This document shows, in pieces, positions 11,122 to 23,800 of a DNA stretch of 64,000 nucleotides (the first letter of the stretch is position 1; each line of letters begins with the position of its first letter). The stretch is from Takifugu bimaculatus (Eukaryota; Chordata; Actinopteri; Tetraodontiformes; Tetraodontidae). Both the position numbers and the translations under genes were made by a program. The stretch covers positions 5,118,822 through 5,182,821 of the forward strand of contig CP034977.1 of assembly GCA_004026145.2 (NCBI GenBank), written 5' to 3'. Below the pieces are notes generated by a model, which saw nothing but the letters and a program-made list of their open reading frames with translations, did no database searches and was not told the DNA's origin.

Positions 11122-14100
11122 GGGTCACGGGTGAGGGTCACTGGTGAGGGTCATGGGTCATGGGTGAGGGTCACGGGCGAGGGTCACGGGCGAGGGTCAT
11201 GGGTCATGGGTGAGGGTCATGGGTGAGGGTCACGGGTGAGGGTCACGGGCGAGGGTCACTGGTGAGGGTCATGGGTGAGGGTCACTGGTGAGGGTCACTG
11301 GTGAGGGTCACTGGTGAGGGTCACGGGCGAGGGTCATGGGTCATGGGTGAGGGTCATGGGTGAGGGCCACTGGTGAGGGTCATGGGTGTGGGTCACTGGT
11401 GAGGGTCATGGGTGAGGGTCATGGGTGAGGGTCACTGGTGAGGGTCATGGGTGAGGGTCATGGGTGAGGGTCACTGGTGAGGGTCATGGGTGTGGGTCAC
11501 TGGTGAGGGTCATGGGTGAGGGTCACTGGTGAGGGTCACTGGTGAGGGTCATGGGTGTGGGTCATGGGTGTGGGTCATGGGTGAGGGTCATGGGTGAGGG
11601 TCACTGGTGAGGGTCACTGGTGAGGGTCACTGGCGAGGGTCACTGGTGTGGGTCATGGGTGTGGGTCATGGGTGTGGGTCATGGGTGAGGGTCATGGGTG
11701 TGGGTCATGGGTGAGGGTCACTGGTGAGGGTCACTGGTGAGGGTCATGGGTGAGGGTCATGGGTGAGGGTCACTGGTGAGGGTCATGGGTGAGGGTCATG
11801 GGTGAGGGTCACTGGTGAGGGTCATGGGTGTGGGTCATGGGTGAGGGTCACTGGTGAGGGTCATGGGTGAGGGTCATGGGTGAGGGTCATGGGCGAGGGT
11901 CACTGGTGAGGGTCACTGGTGAGGGTCATGGGTGAGGGTCACTGGTGAGGGTCATGGGTGAGGGTCATGGGTGAGGGTCACTGGTGAGGGTCACTGGTCA
12001 TGGGCGAGGGTCATGGGTGAGGGTCACTGGTGAGGGTCATGGGTGAGGGTCATGGGTGAGGGTCACTGGTGAGGGTCATGGGTGAGGGTCATGGGTGAGG
12101 GTCATGGGTGAGGGTCATGGGTGAGGGTCACGGGTGAGGGTCATGGGTCATGGGTGAGGGTCACTGGTGAGGGTCACTGGTGAGGGTCATGGGTGAGGGT
12201 CATGGGTGAGGGTCATGGGTGAGGGTCACGGGTGAGGGTCATGGGCGAGGGTCATGGGTCACGGGTGAGGGTCACGGGTGAGGGTCACGGGCGAGGGTCA
12301 CGGGCGAGGGTCATGGGTCATGGGTGACGGTCACGGGTGAGGGTCACGGGCGAGGGTCATGGGTGAGGGTCATGGGTGAGGGTCACGGGCGAGGGTCATG
12401 GGTCATGGGTGAGGGTCACTGGTGAGGGTCACGGGCGAGGGTCACGGGCGAGGGTCATGGGTCATGGGTGAGGGTCACTGGTGAGGGTCACTGGTGAGGG
12501 TCATGGGTGAGGGTCATGGGTGAGGGTCATGGGTGAGGGTCACGGGTGAGGGTCATGGGTGAGGGTCACTGGTGAGGGTCACGGGTGAGGGTCATGGGCG
12601 AGGGTCATGGGCGAGGGTCATGGGTCACGGGTGAGGGTCACGGGTGAGGGTCACGGGCGAGGGTCATGGGTCATGGGTGAGGGTCACTGGTGAGGGTCAC
12701 TGGTGAGGGTCATGGGTGAGGGTCATGGGTGAGGGTCATGGGTGAGGGTCACTGGTGAGGGTCATGGGTGAGGGTCACTGGTGAGGGTCATGGGTGAGGG
12801 TCATGGGTGAGGGTCACTGGTGAGGGTCATGGGTGAGGGTCACTGGTGAGGGTCATGGGTGAGGGTCATGGGTGAGGGTCACTGGTGAGGGTCATGGGTG
12901 AGGGTCATGGGTGAGGGTCATGGGCGAGGGTCACTGGTGAGGGTCACTGGTGAGGGTCATGGGTGAGGGTCACTGGTGAGGGTCACTGGTCATGGGCGAG
13001 GGTCATGGGTGAGGGTCACTGGTGAGGGTCATGGGTGAGGGTCATGGGTGAGGGTCATGGGTGAGGGTCATGGGCGAGGGTCACTGGTGAGGGTCACTGG
13101 TGAGGGTCACTGGTCATGGGCGAGGGTCATGGGTGAGGGTCACTGGTGAGGGTCATGGGTGAGGGTCATGGGTGAGGGTCATGGGTGAGGGTCATGGGCG
13201 AGGGTCACTGGTGAGGGTCACTGGTGAGGGTCACTGGTCATGGGCGAGGGTCATGGGTGAGGGTCACTGGTGAGGGTCACTGGTGAGGGTCATGGGTCAT
13301 GGGCGAGGGTCACTGGTGAGGGTCATGGGTGAGGGTCACTGGTGAGGGTCACTGGTGAGGGTCATGGGTGAGGGTCATGGGTGAGGGTCATGGGTGAGGG
13401 TCACGGGTGAGGGTCACGGGCGAGGGTCATGGGTCATGGGTGAGGGTCACTGGTGAGGGTCACTGGTGAGGGTCATGGGTGAGGGTCATGGGTGAGGGTC
13501 ATGGGTGAGGGTCACGGGTGAGGGTCATGGGCGAGGGTCATGGGTCACGGGTGAGGGTCACGGGTGAGGGTCACGGGCGAGGGTCACGGGCGAGGGTCAT
13601 GGGTCATGGGTGAGGGTCACGGGTGAGGGTCACGGGCGAGGGTCATGGGTGAGGGTCATGGGTGAGGGTCACGGGCGAGGGTCACGGGCGAGGGTCATGG
13701 GTCATGGGTCATGGGTGAGGGTCACTGGTGAGGGTCACTGGTGAGGGTCATGGGTGAGGGTCATGGGTGAGGGTCACGGGTGAGGGTCATGGGTGAGGGT
13801 CACTGGTGAGGGTCATGGGTCATGGGTGAGGGTCACGGGCGAGGGTCATGGGTGAGGGTCATGGGTGAGGGTCACGGGCGAGGGTCACGGGCGAGGGTCA
13901 TGGGTGAGGGTCACGGGTGAGGGTCATGGGTGAGGGTCACGGGTGAGGGTCACTGGTGAGGGTCATGGGTGACGGTCACTGGTGAGGGTCACGGGTGAGG
14001 GTCACGGGTGAGGGTCACTGGTGAGGGTCATGGGTGACGGTCACTGGTGAGGGTCACGGGTGAGGGTCACGGGTGAGGGTCACTGGTGAGGGTCACTGGT

Positions 14101-14806
14101 GAGGGTCACTGGTGAGGGTCACGGGCGAGGGTCACGGGTGAGGGCCACTGGTGAGGGTCACGGGCGAGGGTCACGGGTGAGGGTCATGGGCGAGGGTCAC
14201 TGGTGAGGGTCACGGGCGAGGGTCACGGGCGAGGGTCATGGGTGAGGGTCATGGGTCACTGGTGAGGGTCATGGGCGAGGGTCACTGGTGAGGGTCACTG
14301 GTCATGGGTGAGGGTCACTGGTGAGGGTCACTGGTGAGGGTCATGGGTCACGGGTGAGGGTCATGGGCGAGGGTCACGGGTGAGGGTCATGGGCGAGGGT
14401 CACTGGTGAGGGTCACGGGCGAGGGTCACGGGTGAGGGTCATGGGCGAGGGTCACTGGTGAGGGTCACGGGTGAGGGTCACTGGTGAGGGTCACTGGTGA
14501 GGGTCACGGGCGAGGGTCACGGGTGAGGGTCATGGGCGAGGGTCACTGGTGAGGGTCACGGGCGAGGGTCACGGGCGAGGGTCATGGGTGAGGGTCATGG
14601 GTCACTGGTGAGGGTCATGGGCGAGGGTCACTGGTGAGGGTCACTGGTCATGGGTGAGGGTCACTGGTGAGGGTCACTGGTGAGGGTCATGGGTCACTGG
14701 TGAGGGTCACTGGTGAGGGTCATGGGTCACTGGTGAGGGTCACGGGCGAGGGTCACGGGTGAGGGTCATGGGTGAGGGTCATGGGTGAGGGTCATGGGTG
14801 AGGGCC
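11122..14806. repeat. 3.7-kb 13-bp minisatellite, G-rich on the plus strand
   Basis: More than 250 copies of a 13-bp unit, GTGAGGGTCATGG or GTGAGGGTCACTG, with GGGCGAGGG and GGGTGTGGG variants and scattered 7-bp GGGTCAT insertions. Higher-order blocks recur, for example the run containing GGGTCATGGGCGAGGG. Many neighbouring units give four closely spaced GGG runs. No gene lies inside. Confidence 0.97.
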
Positions 14807-15515
14807 ACGTGGCCTCTCACCCATCCAGGTCTAGTGGAGCCTCAACCCAACTGCTGACAGGCTCCCAGACTCTCCGACTCCAGAACCTGCGTCTGATCCA
14901 CGACCAGAACGTCACATCCCTGCTGCAGCAGAGGGAGCGAGGAGATGAGGCTGCTGGTGCTGAGCAGCCCTCTGGTGTCCAGAGGTGGAGGAGCCTTTGT
15001 TCTACTGAAACCAAGACAGATGATTCATTATTGTGAAATTACAACCGTGACCCTGGTCCTCAAAGACCTTCCTGGCGTCGGCCCTGCGGAGCAAAAATGA
15101 GGGTCGTGGAACTCGTGACGGTCGGTGACGAGAACCAAATCTGGCCAGATCATTATTTTGGCCTCCTGGTGTCAGGTTTGGGTCACCACGGTGTCCCTGA
15201 GGACCAGGACCAACCAGCCCAGGTGAGTCCAGACCAGCTGGGTCACCACTGCCACCATCAGAACCTGGACTTCTGTGACACGTATGGATTAAAAAGACCT
15301 TTTCCTCTTTTCCATCCTATTTTCTGCTGTTCTTCTTTTGTGAAGCTTTTTTTCCAACACCTGACTGGACTGAAGTGTCTCGCAGCTTCTCCCCGGTAAA
15401 TATTTAACCCCCTCGGCACGCGGAGCCGCCGCTCCACCTCCAGGGACTCTTTTATTGCCAGTGGACCTTGTCCTGCTGCCGTCTCCGCAGGCTCAGACGC
15501 CCTCGGGACTCCGCG
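14807..15515. other. spacer and probable 5'UTR before the pdzd3-like gene
   Basis: No coding exon is recognisable. The last 100 bp or so, GC-rich and ending at the start codon at 15516, is probably 5'UTR. The promoter position cannot be fixed from sequence alone. Confidence 0.45.
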
Positions 15516-18500
15516 ATGGCTTCCCCAGGTACGGCTTCTCTCGCCTTTAAACTGTCCACCCTCGCGCTTCCAAATGTGGACGGACGTCTCCTGCGTTGTT
15601 AGCATTGTAGCTTCTTGGTTTGTTGCTTTGTGTCGTCAGCGGCGTCAGGGGAAAGTGACTCGGTAACAGCGGTTCTGTGGGTCCATTTGGGTCAGACGGG
15701 ACGGGACGGGACCACAGAGGCGTTTGGAACCCCCACAACACCGACAGTAACTTACCTAGACGAGCGCTAACGGTCGGATCCCGCTGTTGAGACCACTCTG
15801 TTGTGACATAACCAGGTGATAGCAGAGGTTGTTGTGCACAGGTGACTCTGCCGTTGCCAAGCTCCGCCCACAATCAGCCATCTTCCAAGCGTTTGGACCC
15901 ACAACAAAGAGCTGCTGCTGAGGTTTCCCTCATTTTAATCCTGAAAGGGTTGAGTAGGTTTGGGCAACATCTGGGGGTGGACATGTCCTTCAGAGACCGG
16001 CCCGACCGTCCTGGAACATGTTGGAGCCGCCTCAGTATTCCTAGAAACGTTGGGATATTTATGGAAGTGAAAGCATTCCGAGACAGGTGCAGCTCTGACC
16101 AGGTGGAACCTTTGTGGGGGTCTTTGTTCATGTCTTCTGTCCTCAGATCCTCAAAAATAAAGAATGTGATTGTGGTTTATTCCCGTTTAAACTATCATCA
16201 GAAATACTGACCGACGTGGTGGCAGCTGCTTTCTTATGGGGGTATTAAATCTTATGGGGGCATTAAATCTTATGGGGGTATTAAATCTTATGGGGGTATT
16301 AAACGGTGCGTGTCAGCTTCAGTCCCTTCACCTGCTGTAACAGTGCTGTTTGTTTCTGTCACAGATCTGATGCAAGATGTGACGCGATTTCCACGGTAAG
16401 TTCCAGAACCTCTCCCACAAACACACAGGTATTTCTACCATTGTGGGGACTTTCATGGACGTAATATCTTCCCCAGTTTTCTACCCTGACCCTCCCGACT
16501 TGCCCCCCGACCCTCCCAACTAGCCCCCTGACCCCCCCACTAGCCCCCTGACCCTCCCCACTAGCCCCCTGACCCCCCCACTAGCCCCCTGACCCCCCTA
16601 CTAGTATTTTGATAGCAAGAACACACATGCACGTTTGCAAACGTGCACTGTTGGAACTCTATTGTTGGTCATGTGACTGGAGCTAAAAGCTAATTGGTGC
16701 TGGCAGCAGAGGTCAGAGGTCAGAGGTCAGAGGTCAGAGCTTTGCAGAATGTCGCTGCACAGCACTGGTTTCCTCTCTACTTTTTTAGGTGTTTTCGTTG
16801 AAGTTGGTTTTTAACTGGTTTTACTGGTTCGACTGTAAATATTCATGTTGCTGTTCAAATACTCACAACACATGAGGAAAGTGGTGGATTAGGAAATGCA
16901 AGAAGGGAGAAGAGCAGGAAAAGCTGCTATTAACAGACGACAGCCAGAAGAACTTTGTGAAGAACCTGAAGAAGCTGGAGAAGCTGGAGAAGAGCAGCAG
17001 AGTTCCTATCAGGAAGATCGAGGAACCTGAGACACGAGTAAAGGAACCGAGGCACAAATGCTCGGAGCAAGGTTAGCATAGTTCCCACTGACGGCTCCTT
17101 CAGGATCCTCAGGATTTAGGTGCTAACCTGGAACCATTCCCACATTCGGAGGACTTTGTCACAATCCGAAGTTCACCTCCAAAGTACTTTAATTCTGCTA
17201 AACTCGGATGGAGGAGGAGACGATTAACCGTTAAGCTCCGAGTTCCTTAAAGCTAACGGTGATCTTTGTTTCTTGTGTTGTCAGTTTCACCTTCAATCCA
17301 AAGGAAGGGATCGATAATCCGGCTCTGGTCATCTCCGATGATCCCGGTGAGGTTTGGTGGCCCTCAAAGCCTCTCCTGAAGCTTCCCATGGTGCTGATTC
17401 TCCTGTGTGTGCAGAACCTGAGCCCGGTCCAGTACCCAGACTGTGCCACCTGAAGTGCCTGGAGGGGCAGAACTTTGGCTTCTACCTGCAGGTGGACCAG
17501 AGCAGCTCGGCTTTGGAGGTCCGGGTCGTGGAGCCGTGGAGCCCAGCTGAGCTCAGTGGCCTCAGAGAAGCAGACAGAGTCCTGGAGGTCAACGAGGAAT
17601 TTGTGGACAAGATGGACATTCGCAGGGTTGGTGTCCGGGACTGTCCTTGCCTGAAGCCTCTGAGGACATTTGCTTTATTATTTTGGACATCGGTGACAAA
17701 GGTTCTTGTCTTTGTTCCTGCCAGGTGGTCAGGAAGATCCGGTCCTGTGGACTAAACCTGTTCATGCTGGTGCTGAACAGAGAAGACTACCAACAGGTAC
17801 TTTGTCCTCAAATTTAGGATCTCTGACACGAACACGACCGCTGCTCCTTCAGTCCCTGGTCTCAGAACACTGAAGGTGGTTCCTCAGCCAAGGACCATGG
17901 ACCATGAAGACCTGCTGCCCCTTTCAGTGGGGATGGGGGGGGGGGGGGGGGGTAATGAACCATCAACCAATCAGGTTTTGTAGGACAAAAAAAGCTGTTT
18001 GGATCCAAGTTGAAAATTCCAGAACTAAAAGACGTCACGTTGTCTCGAGGCCAAAGGTTCCTGGTTCAGGACCCAGCAGAGCCGTCGGATCTGAATCCAG
18101 AGTGGTCGGATGTGTCTAGTCCCAGAGGGGGAGGACATGGGACGCCTGGAGCTAACCTGGAATTCTCCGTGGGCAGTGTTGTCTTGAGACGGACTGTTTT
18201 GGTACAGATTGGGTCTCTTTGTTCCAGGCAGAGGAGACCGGGGTGGACCTGCAGGCTCTGGCCCGGTCCTCCAAAGGGGAGTACTGGTCCAGACCCCGGC
18301 TGTGCCACGTTATCCGCCACCCGGACCTCGGCCTGGGCATGACCGTCTCCATGCAAGGTACAGAACATCTGGTGGAGCCTGTTCTAACTCGCCTCATGTG
18401 AACTAAAGTACCGAAGAGTTCTGGCTCCGCGTGTCTCCAGGTCCGAAGGGCCGGTACGTTGTGACCACGGTGGTCGATGGTCCAGCAGAGGAGGCCGGGG

Positions 18501-19896
18501 TGAAGACCGGAGACAGGCTGATCTGGGTCAACGGGGTGACGGCGTCGACGCTGACGCACGCCGCCCTGAGCCGAACGGTACTTCCTGCTTCCTGTGCCTG
18601 ACACCTGCTCCTGAACCCGCTCACGTTGTCTCACCTGGTCGGCAGATGAAGAAGAAGGGCGAGGACTCTGTGACGGTGCTGGTCATCGACGGGGACGGCG
18701 AGGCGGCCTTCGCCCGGAGGAGGACGGCGGTCCTGCCTGTGCTGGCGGAGTGCCGAGGGCTCCCGTATGTAGCCAAGACCATGGCCCTGGAGAAGGGGGA
18801 CGATGGATACGGGTTCCTGCTGAGAGAGGAGAAGCTGGCGAGCTCCCGACGCACAGGTGAGACACGCTAGCAGCCGCCCAGGCTAGCAGCCGCCCAGGCT
18901 AGCAGTCGCCCAGGCTAGCAGTCGCCCAGGCTAGCAGCCGCCCAGGCTAGCAGCCGCCCAGGCTAGCAGTCGCCCAGGCTAGCAGTCGCCCACGCTAGCA
19001 GCCGCCCAGGCTAGCAGCCGCCCAGGCTAGCAGTCGCCCACGCTAGCTGTCGCCCAGGCTAGCAGTCGCCCAGGCTAGCTGCCGCCCAGGCTAGCAGTCG
19101 CCCAGGCTAGCAGTCGCCCAGGCTAGCTGTCGCCCAGGCTAGCAGTCGCCCAGGCTAGCTGCCGCCCAGGCTAGCTGTCGCCCAGGCTAGCTGTCGCCCA
19201 GGCTAGCTGTCGCCCAGGCTAGCAGCCGCCCAGGCTAGCAGCCGCCCACGCCACCACATTGGGGGCACAGAAGCCATTCACCTCTTGAAATGCTAATGTT
19301 AGCATTCATCCATCGTGTTGCTTTTATTAGGCACCATGCTAACGTAGCGTGTCCTTGTCCCTCCCTAGTTCATGTCCTGAGGGAGGTGGACGTGGGGAGT
19401 CCAGCTGAGGCCGCTGGGATGGAGGACGGGGACCTGGTCCTGGCTGTCAACGGGGAACTGGTGGAGTCCATGGAGCACGAGGACATCGTCAAGAGGATCA
19501 GGCAGAGCGGCGACAGAGTTAGCCTGAGCTCCATTAGCATGGCAGGGAGACACTTCTACAGAGAGGTGGGTGTTGTGGGTCACCTGTACCATCCACAGGA
19601 GGTGGGAAGTTGTGCTCAGCTGTTTGTTGTCCGGCAGCTCGGAATTTCTCCTCTGTTGTTCCGGGAGCGGCTCATAGTCCGAACCGACGGCCAAACGGAC
19701 GTGTCAGATGTCAGCAAGAACCGGAGAGGAGCCCGTGTGGGGGGTCTGATGTACCCCACGGTGTGTGTGGAGGAGGACGGCCTGGACCAGCAGGTGGGAC
19801 ACCTTCCTGTCCTCCGGCAACACTTCCTGCTGCCGCTAAAGAAACGTTCACCTGTGCTTTGTTGCTCAGAGCGGAGCAGGGGACTTTTTCCTGTAA
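15516..19896 (+). CDS. pdzd3: NHERF4/PDZD3-like PDZ scaffold, 11 exons
   Basis: Exons: 15516-15528, 16365-16395, 17285-17346, 17415-17626, 17725-17796, 18228-18357, 18441-18577, 18646-18856, 19369-19565, 19638-19793, 19870-19896. All junctions are GT-AG and the phases match, giving 415 residues. The early segment FNPKEGIDNPALVISDD is a signature of NHERF4 (PDZD3), a scaffold for apical transporters and guanylyl cyclase C in gut and kidney epithelium. Three PDZ domains follow (about residues 43-125, 145-235, 250-345), with carboxylate-binding loops FGFYL, LGMTV and YGFLL. Mammalian NHERF4 has four; here the frame ends soon after the third, in a short tail terminating DFFL. The last two small exons are the least certain part. 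PDZK1 is the main alternative family, but the N-terminal signature favours NHERF4. Confidence 0.82.
16229..16302. repeat. 18-bp tandem repeat (4 copies) in intron 1 of the pdzd3-like gene
   Basis: Copies of TTATGGGGGTATTAAATC, one with C for T. A second short tandem, based on GACCCCCCCACTAGCCCC, lies in intron 2 at about 16490-16605. Confidence 0.85.
18866..19250. repeat. 16-bp minisatellite in intron 8 of the pdzd3-like gene (about 24 copies)
   Basis: Units of GCTAGCAGCCGCCCAG and variants (GCTAGCTGTCGCCCAG). The array starts about 10 bp after the exon 8 donor and fills most of the intron. Confidence 0.95.
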
Positions 19897-20013
19897 TGGA
19901 GGAATCGGATGGAACCCGAATGGACCCGAGAGGGGGGAGGACCCGGAAGCAGGAAGTTGACGGAAGGAACCATCAAGATAGGAGGTGGAGCTAAAGCGTC
20001 CCGGCATGTTCTG

Positions 20014-20220
20014 GCGTTAGCATTGAGCATTAGCAATGAGTGTTAGCAATGAACATTAGCAATGAACGTTACCAATGAGCGTTAGCAATGAGCGTTAGCA
20101 ATGAGTGTTAGCAATGAACGTTACCAATGAGCGTTACCAATGAACATTAGCAATGAGCGTTAGCAATGAGCGTTAGCAATGAACGTTACCAATGAACGTT
20201 AGCATTGAGCGTTAGCAATT
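20014..20220. repeat. 13-bp tandem repeat downstream of the pdzd3-like gene
   Basis: About 16 copies of GTTAGCAATGAGC and variants (GTTACCAATGAAC). It probably lies within the 3'UTR, which may end at the AATAAA signal at 20328-20333. Confidence 0.9.
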
Positions 20221-20327
20221 CTTGTGACATTTCCATGTTTTTAACAACAGTATTTCGGATTATTCTATTTTAGGTTTGAACGTGTGTGTAAAACAATCTT
20301 GTCCATTTTAAAATGAGGCGGGAGGAA

Positions 20328-20333
20328 AATAAA
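20328..20333 (+). terminator. candidate poly(A) signal of the pdzd3-like gene
   Basis: AATAAA, 430 bp after the inferred stop codon. This is the first canonical signal on the plus strand that I found downstream. Confidence 0.5.
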
Positions 20334-20634
20334 CCACAGCAGAATTCTTTCCAAGTCACATTTAATATTTGCGCCGTATTTCTCCGGATGGAGCCGTTAT
20401 TGATGTCTAAGACCAAACGAGCTGAAGTTAATCTACAGTGCTGGACGTTGGGGGCTGATGTTCCCCAGAGAACAATGCATCTGATTAAAACATCAAATAT
20501 ACAAACATTGTTAACGACTAATTAAACCAATCACCTCAGTTGCTGAGTCATCGTTAGTCTCCCGACGCTCCTCGATTCTCATTCAACACAAGATTAAACG
20601 CAAGATGGAAAGTACTTTATGTACAGGAGCCGGG

Positions 20635-21028
20635 GAGGCAGAGCCACATCTGGGGCCACAGCCAAGACCACATCTGGGGCCACAGCCAGGACCATAGCCA
20701 AGACCACATCAGGGGCCTCAGTCGGGGCCACATCAGGGGCCACAGTCGGAACCCCATCTGGGGCCACAGCCAGGACCACATCTGGGGCCACAGCCTGGAC
20801 CACATCAGGGGCCACAGCCTGGACCACATCAGGGGCCACAGTCAGAACCCCATCTGGGGCCTCAGTCGGGGCCACATCAGGGGCCACAGCCAGGACCCCA
20901 TCTGGGGCCACAGCCAGGACCAGCCAGGACCACATCAGGGGCCACAGTCGGGGCCACATCAGGGGCCACAGCCAGGACCAGCCAGGACCACATCAGGGGC
21001 CACAGTCGGGGCCACATCAGGGGCCTCA
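20635..21028. repeat. 24-bp minisatellite
   Basis: About 16 degenerate copies built on GGGGCCACAGCCAGGACCAC and four more bases. Long open frames across it on both strands (APDVVLAV- or TSGAT-type repeats) are artefacts. Confidence 0.93.
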
Positions 21029-23045
21029 GTGAGCTACTGGGTCCTGAGGGAAGGCGACGCCTCTCTGCGCTACGGCGCCATCACGAAGCGTCCTTGCAGA
21101 AACCGGAGGGTAATTCACCGTTAATGACGTCGTTACCACCGATAAATGACCGATAAATGACCGATAAATGATCAATAAATGATCCCTAAATCAGTAACTA
21201 CGGGAACAGTTCTGAAGGGAACTCCGAGCAGTTTAAATGGGATTCCCATTCATTGCTTTGTTGCTTTGATCTTTTTGGACACGTCTCTCTTTGAATTAGC
21301 TGGGCGGGCGCGTTCAACACCGACGTCCTCCTGAGGGGAGCTGGGTTCTGATCCGAGTTTCTTCCTGTTACAGGGAGCCCGTTACGGCTCCTCCCACTGT
21401 TGCCACCCAACGTTCCTTCACAAAGGTAATGAGTGCAGAAACAAATGCTAACTAGCTGCGATGCTAGCTGGTTGGAAAACATCGGAACACGACAGGAGCG
21501 CAGCTGTGGTGGGATTTCCCAGCGGTCCACACGGCCGTGAGCGACGAGACTCCGCCTCCCCGTAAATTCCGATAATCAGCTAACAGTCGGAGAACCGTGG
21601 CAATTGGTCGGAGCTTCAGGAAAGAAATGTCTGATTGGTCGGAGCTTCAGGGGGAACGTCTGATGGGCAGAATGTTCATTTAAATTTAAAGAGAAACAAA
21701 AAACGCTTAAACGGATTTTTCGGGTCACCCCCATGCTAAAATGCGCTGTGGGGGCGGGGCTTATCGCGCCGTCATATTACTGAGTTGAAGAGGTAGAGAC
21801 CGACACGGTGAATCTTCTTATTTACATATTCACCCAGCGCTGCTGCGCTAACGAGGAAAAGCTTCTCCTTCACGTTAATCTACACCCGCTAACCGAGCCG
21901 CTAACCCGCTAACTGAGCCGCTAACCGAGCCGCTAACCGTTAGCCGTCCGTTGCTGCTCCACGCTGCAGGGTACAACCAAGAAAATATATATACATTTTT
22001 TTAAGTACTTTAAAAATAAAATCAACTCCGCGGCCGTAAAAATGTGCAGGCTTGTACAATTTCTATACAGTGGTTCTGTTAAGGTCGGCGTGTCGATTTC
22101 CTTCTATTTAACATATTTACATCGTCAGATGTCCGAGGTCAGGACGCACGCCGTCACACACCAGGAGAGGAATTTAAAAAATCTACAAATATATTAAATA
22201 ATTTACTCCAAAGCTCTTCTGCATGTGGACAGAGTGTGAGGAGCGTTTGGGAGCGCCGAGCTTTTCCCTCTTGATGCTACGTTTGAGCTGCTTAATCGAG
22301 GAAACGTTGGTCGACAGTGAAAACGTGACGATTCAAGTAGACGACGAGAGTTGGAGGAGCAGGTCGCTCGCGCTAACGTTCCGTTTCCATCGTCCACGCG
22401 GGAGCCAGAGACTTGCCTCGCGCTGGCGGCTAAGCTAAATGCACTGAGGTTAGTTATAACAGTAGCATGGTACGGATCACCGTCAGGAACCATTTAGCCA
22501 CAATTGTTTGCGTGAAGTTTCAGTATTAAAGTGTGAAATGGCGTTACTGGTCTGCATAGTAGTCTATCACCTCATGGCTAGATTGATAGCTAAAGTTAGC
22601 ATTTCACCCTGTTCTGGAAATGGCTAAAGGTCGGAGGCTACTGTGTTAGCCAACATTTGGGGACGCCACCGTCTGTGCGTTCAGGTTATGTTAGCATTAG
22701 CTTCATGCTGAGGGTCTGATTATCGCGGAGTTTCCCAGTGTCCCTCGTTTAAATTCAGCGGATCGTGATTCAGGATCACATTTGAAAAGGTGAATCAGGA
22801 TTTTTTCCCCCATTTTTCATCTAAACTTGCAATAAAAAGAGGTTTTGTGATGATGCACAACTGTCAAAGTCATCTGGTTTTAAGCTCTTCTTCCTCTTTG
22901 GGGGAAAGTTTGGCTGAATACTGATAATCTGGGTCCTCGAGGTGTTTTAATCTCCCCAATAGGACCTCAAACGTGAGTACTAACGAAGGTTCCGATGGGA
23001 AAATTCATTTAATTTCACGCAGATAAAAGCGAGAACGTTTGAATC

Positions 23046-23062
23046 GCTCCCCCTGCTGGTGG
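23046..23062 (-). promoter_or_regulatory. CTCF-like motif
   Basis: The minus strand reads CCACCAGCAGGGGGAGC, close to the CTCF consensus. Motif match only. Confidence 0.4.
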
Positions 23063-23339
23063 GAGGGTGTAACTACACACTGTTAATGTTCTGAGCAGCG
23101 TTGGAAGGTTCTGGCCCGAGTTCTCCTGTCCAACCGCCTCTTTAGCTGCAGGATTACGTGACAATCCAATCTGTCATCGGGAACTAAAGGTGGACTTTAG
23201 TTTAGAATCTATTCTAACATTTCAATGAGCATCTAAAGCAAAGAGTAAAATGAACGTAAAAACAGGCGCAGGCGAGTTTTGGTCCGTCCAAACCCTGCAA
23301 CCGTTCCTCAATGACCAGTGGATTTCTCTTCATTTACAT

Positions 23340-23340
<1 letters not shown>

Positions 23341-23398
<58 letters not shown>
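23341..23398. repeat. (CA)n microsatellite
   Basis: Pure CA dinucleotides, 112 bp downstream of the nlk stop codon, so probably transcribed in the nlk 3'UTR as a UG repeat. Confidence 0.95.
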
Positions 23399-23399
<1 letters not shown>

Positions 23400-23509
23400 C
23401 CTGCCAGTTCTGCTCTCCAGTGAAACGCTACGCAGATGATACAAGAATTTCCGACGCCTTCTTGTTTTAGCAGCTTGTCCGTTGGGGGAACCATGACGGG
23501 CGACAGCAG

Positions 23510-23755
23510 CTACTCCCACACCAGCGGAGATGGAGGCATTTCAGACGGCTGCGCCACTGTGGAACTGTGGGTAAAGGGGCGGAGTCAAACACCGTGACCT
23601 CTGTATGACCCCAGCGCTCGCGTCTACAGCGAAGGTGTGGCGGCTCCATTTTTAGATTAACCTACTTAACCTCATTTTAAATGTTCAAGTATTAGGATGT
23701 GCAGAAGCTTCCAGATTTAACATCTGATTGTGCAACACTTTCCCAGTAGTTCTCC

Positions 23756-23800
<45 letters not shown>

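Larger units (their letters stand above)
21029..23509 (-). other. gene-free stretch, partly nlk 3'UTR
   Basis: No exon is seen on either strand. The part nearest 23510 must be nlk 3'UTR because the nlk stop codon is there. I found no canonical AATAAA on the minus strand, so the 3' end is not placed. It contains a CTCF-like motif at 23046-23062, a CA array at 23341-23398 and a short GCTAACCGAGCC tandem near 21885-21945. Confidence 0.5.

Noticed and set aside
20594..21032. Open frames on both strands with TSGAT or APDVVLAV repeats
   Set aside because: Pure product of the 24-bp minisatellite.
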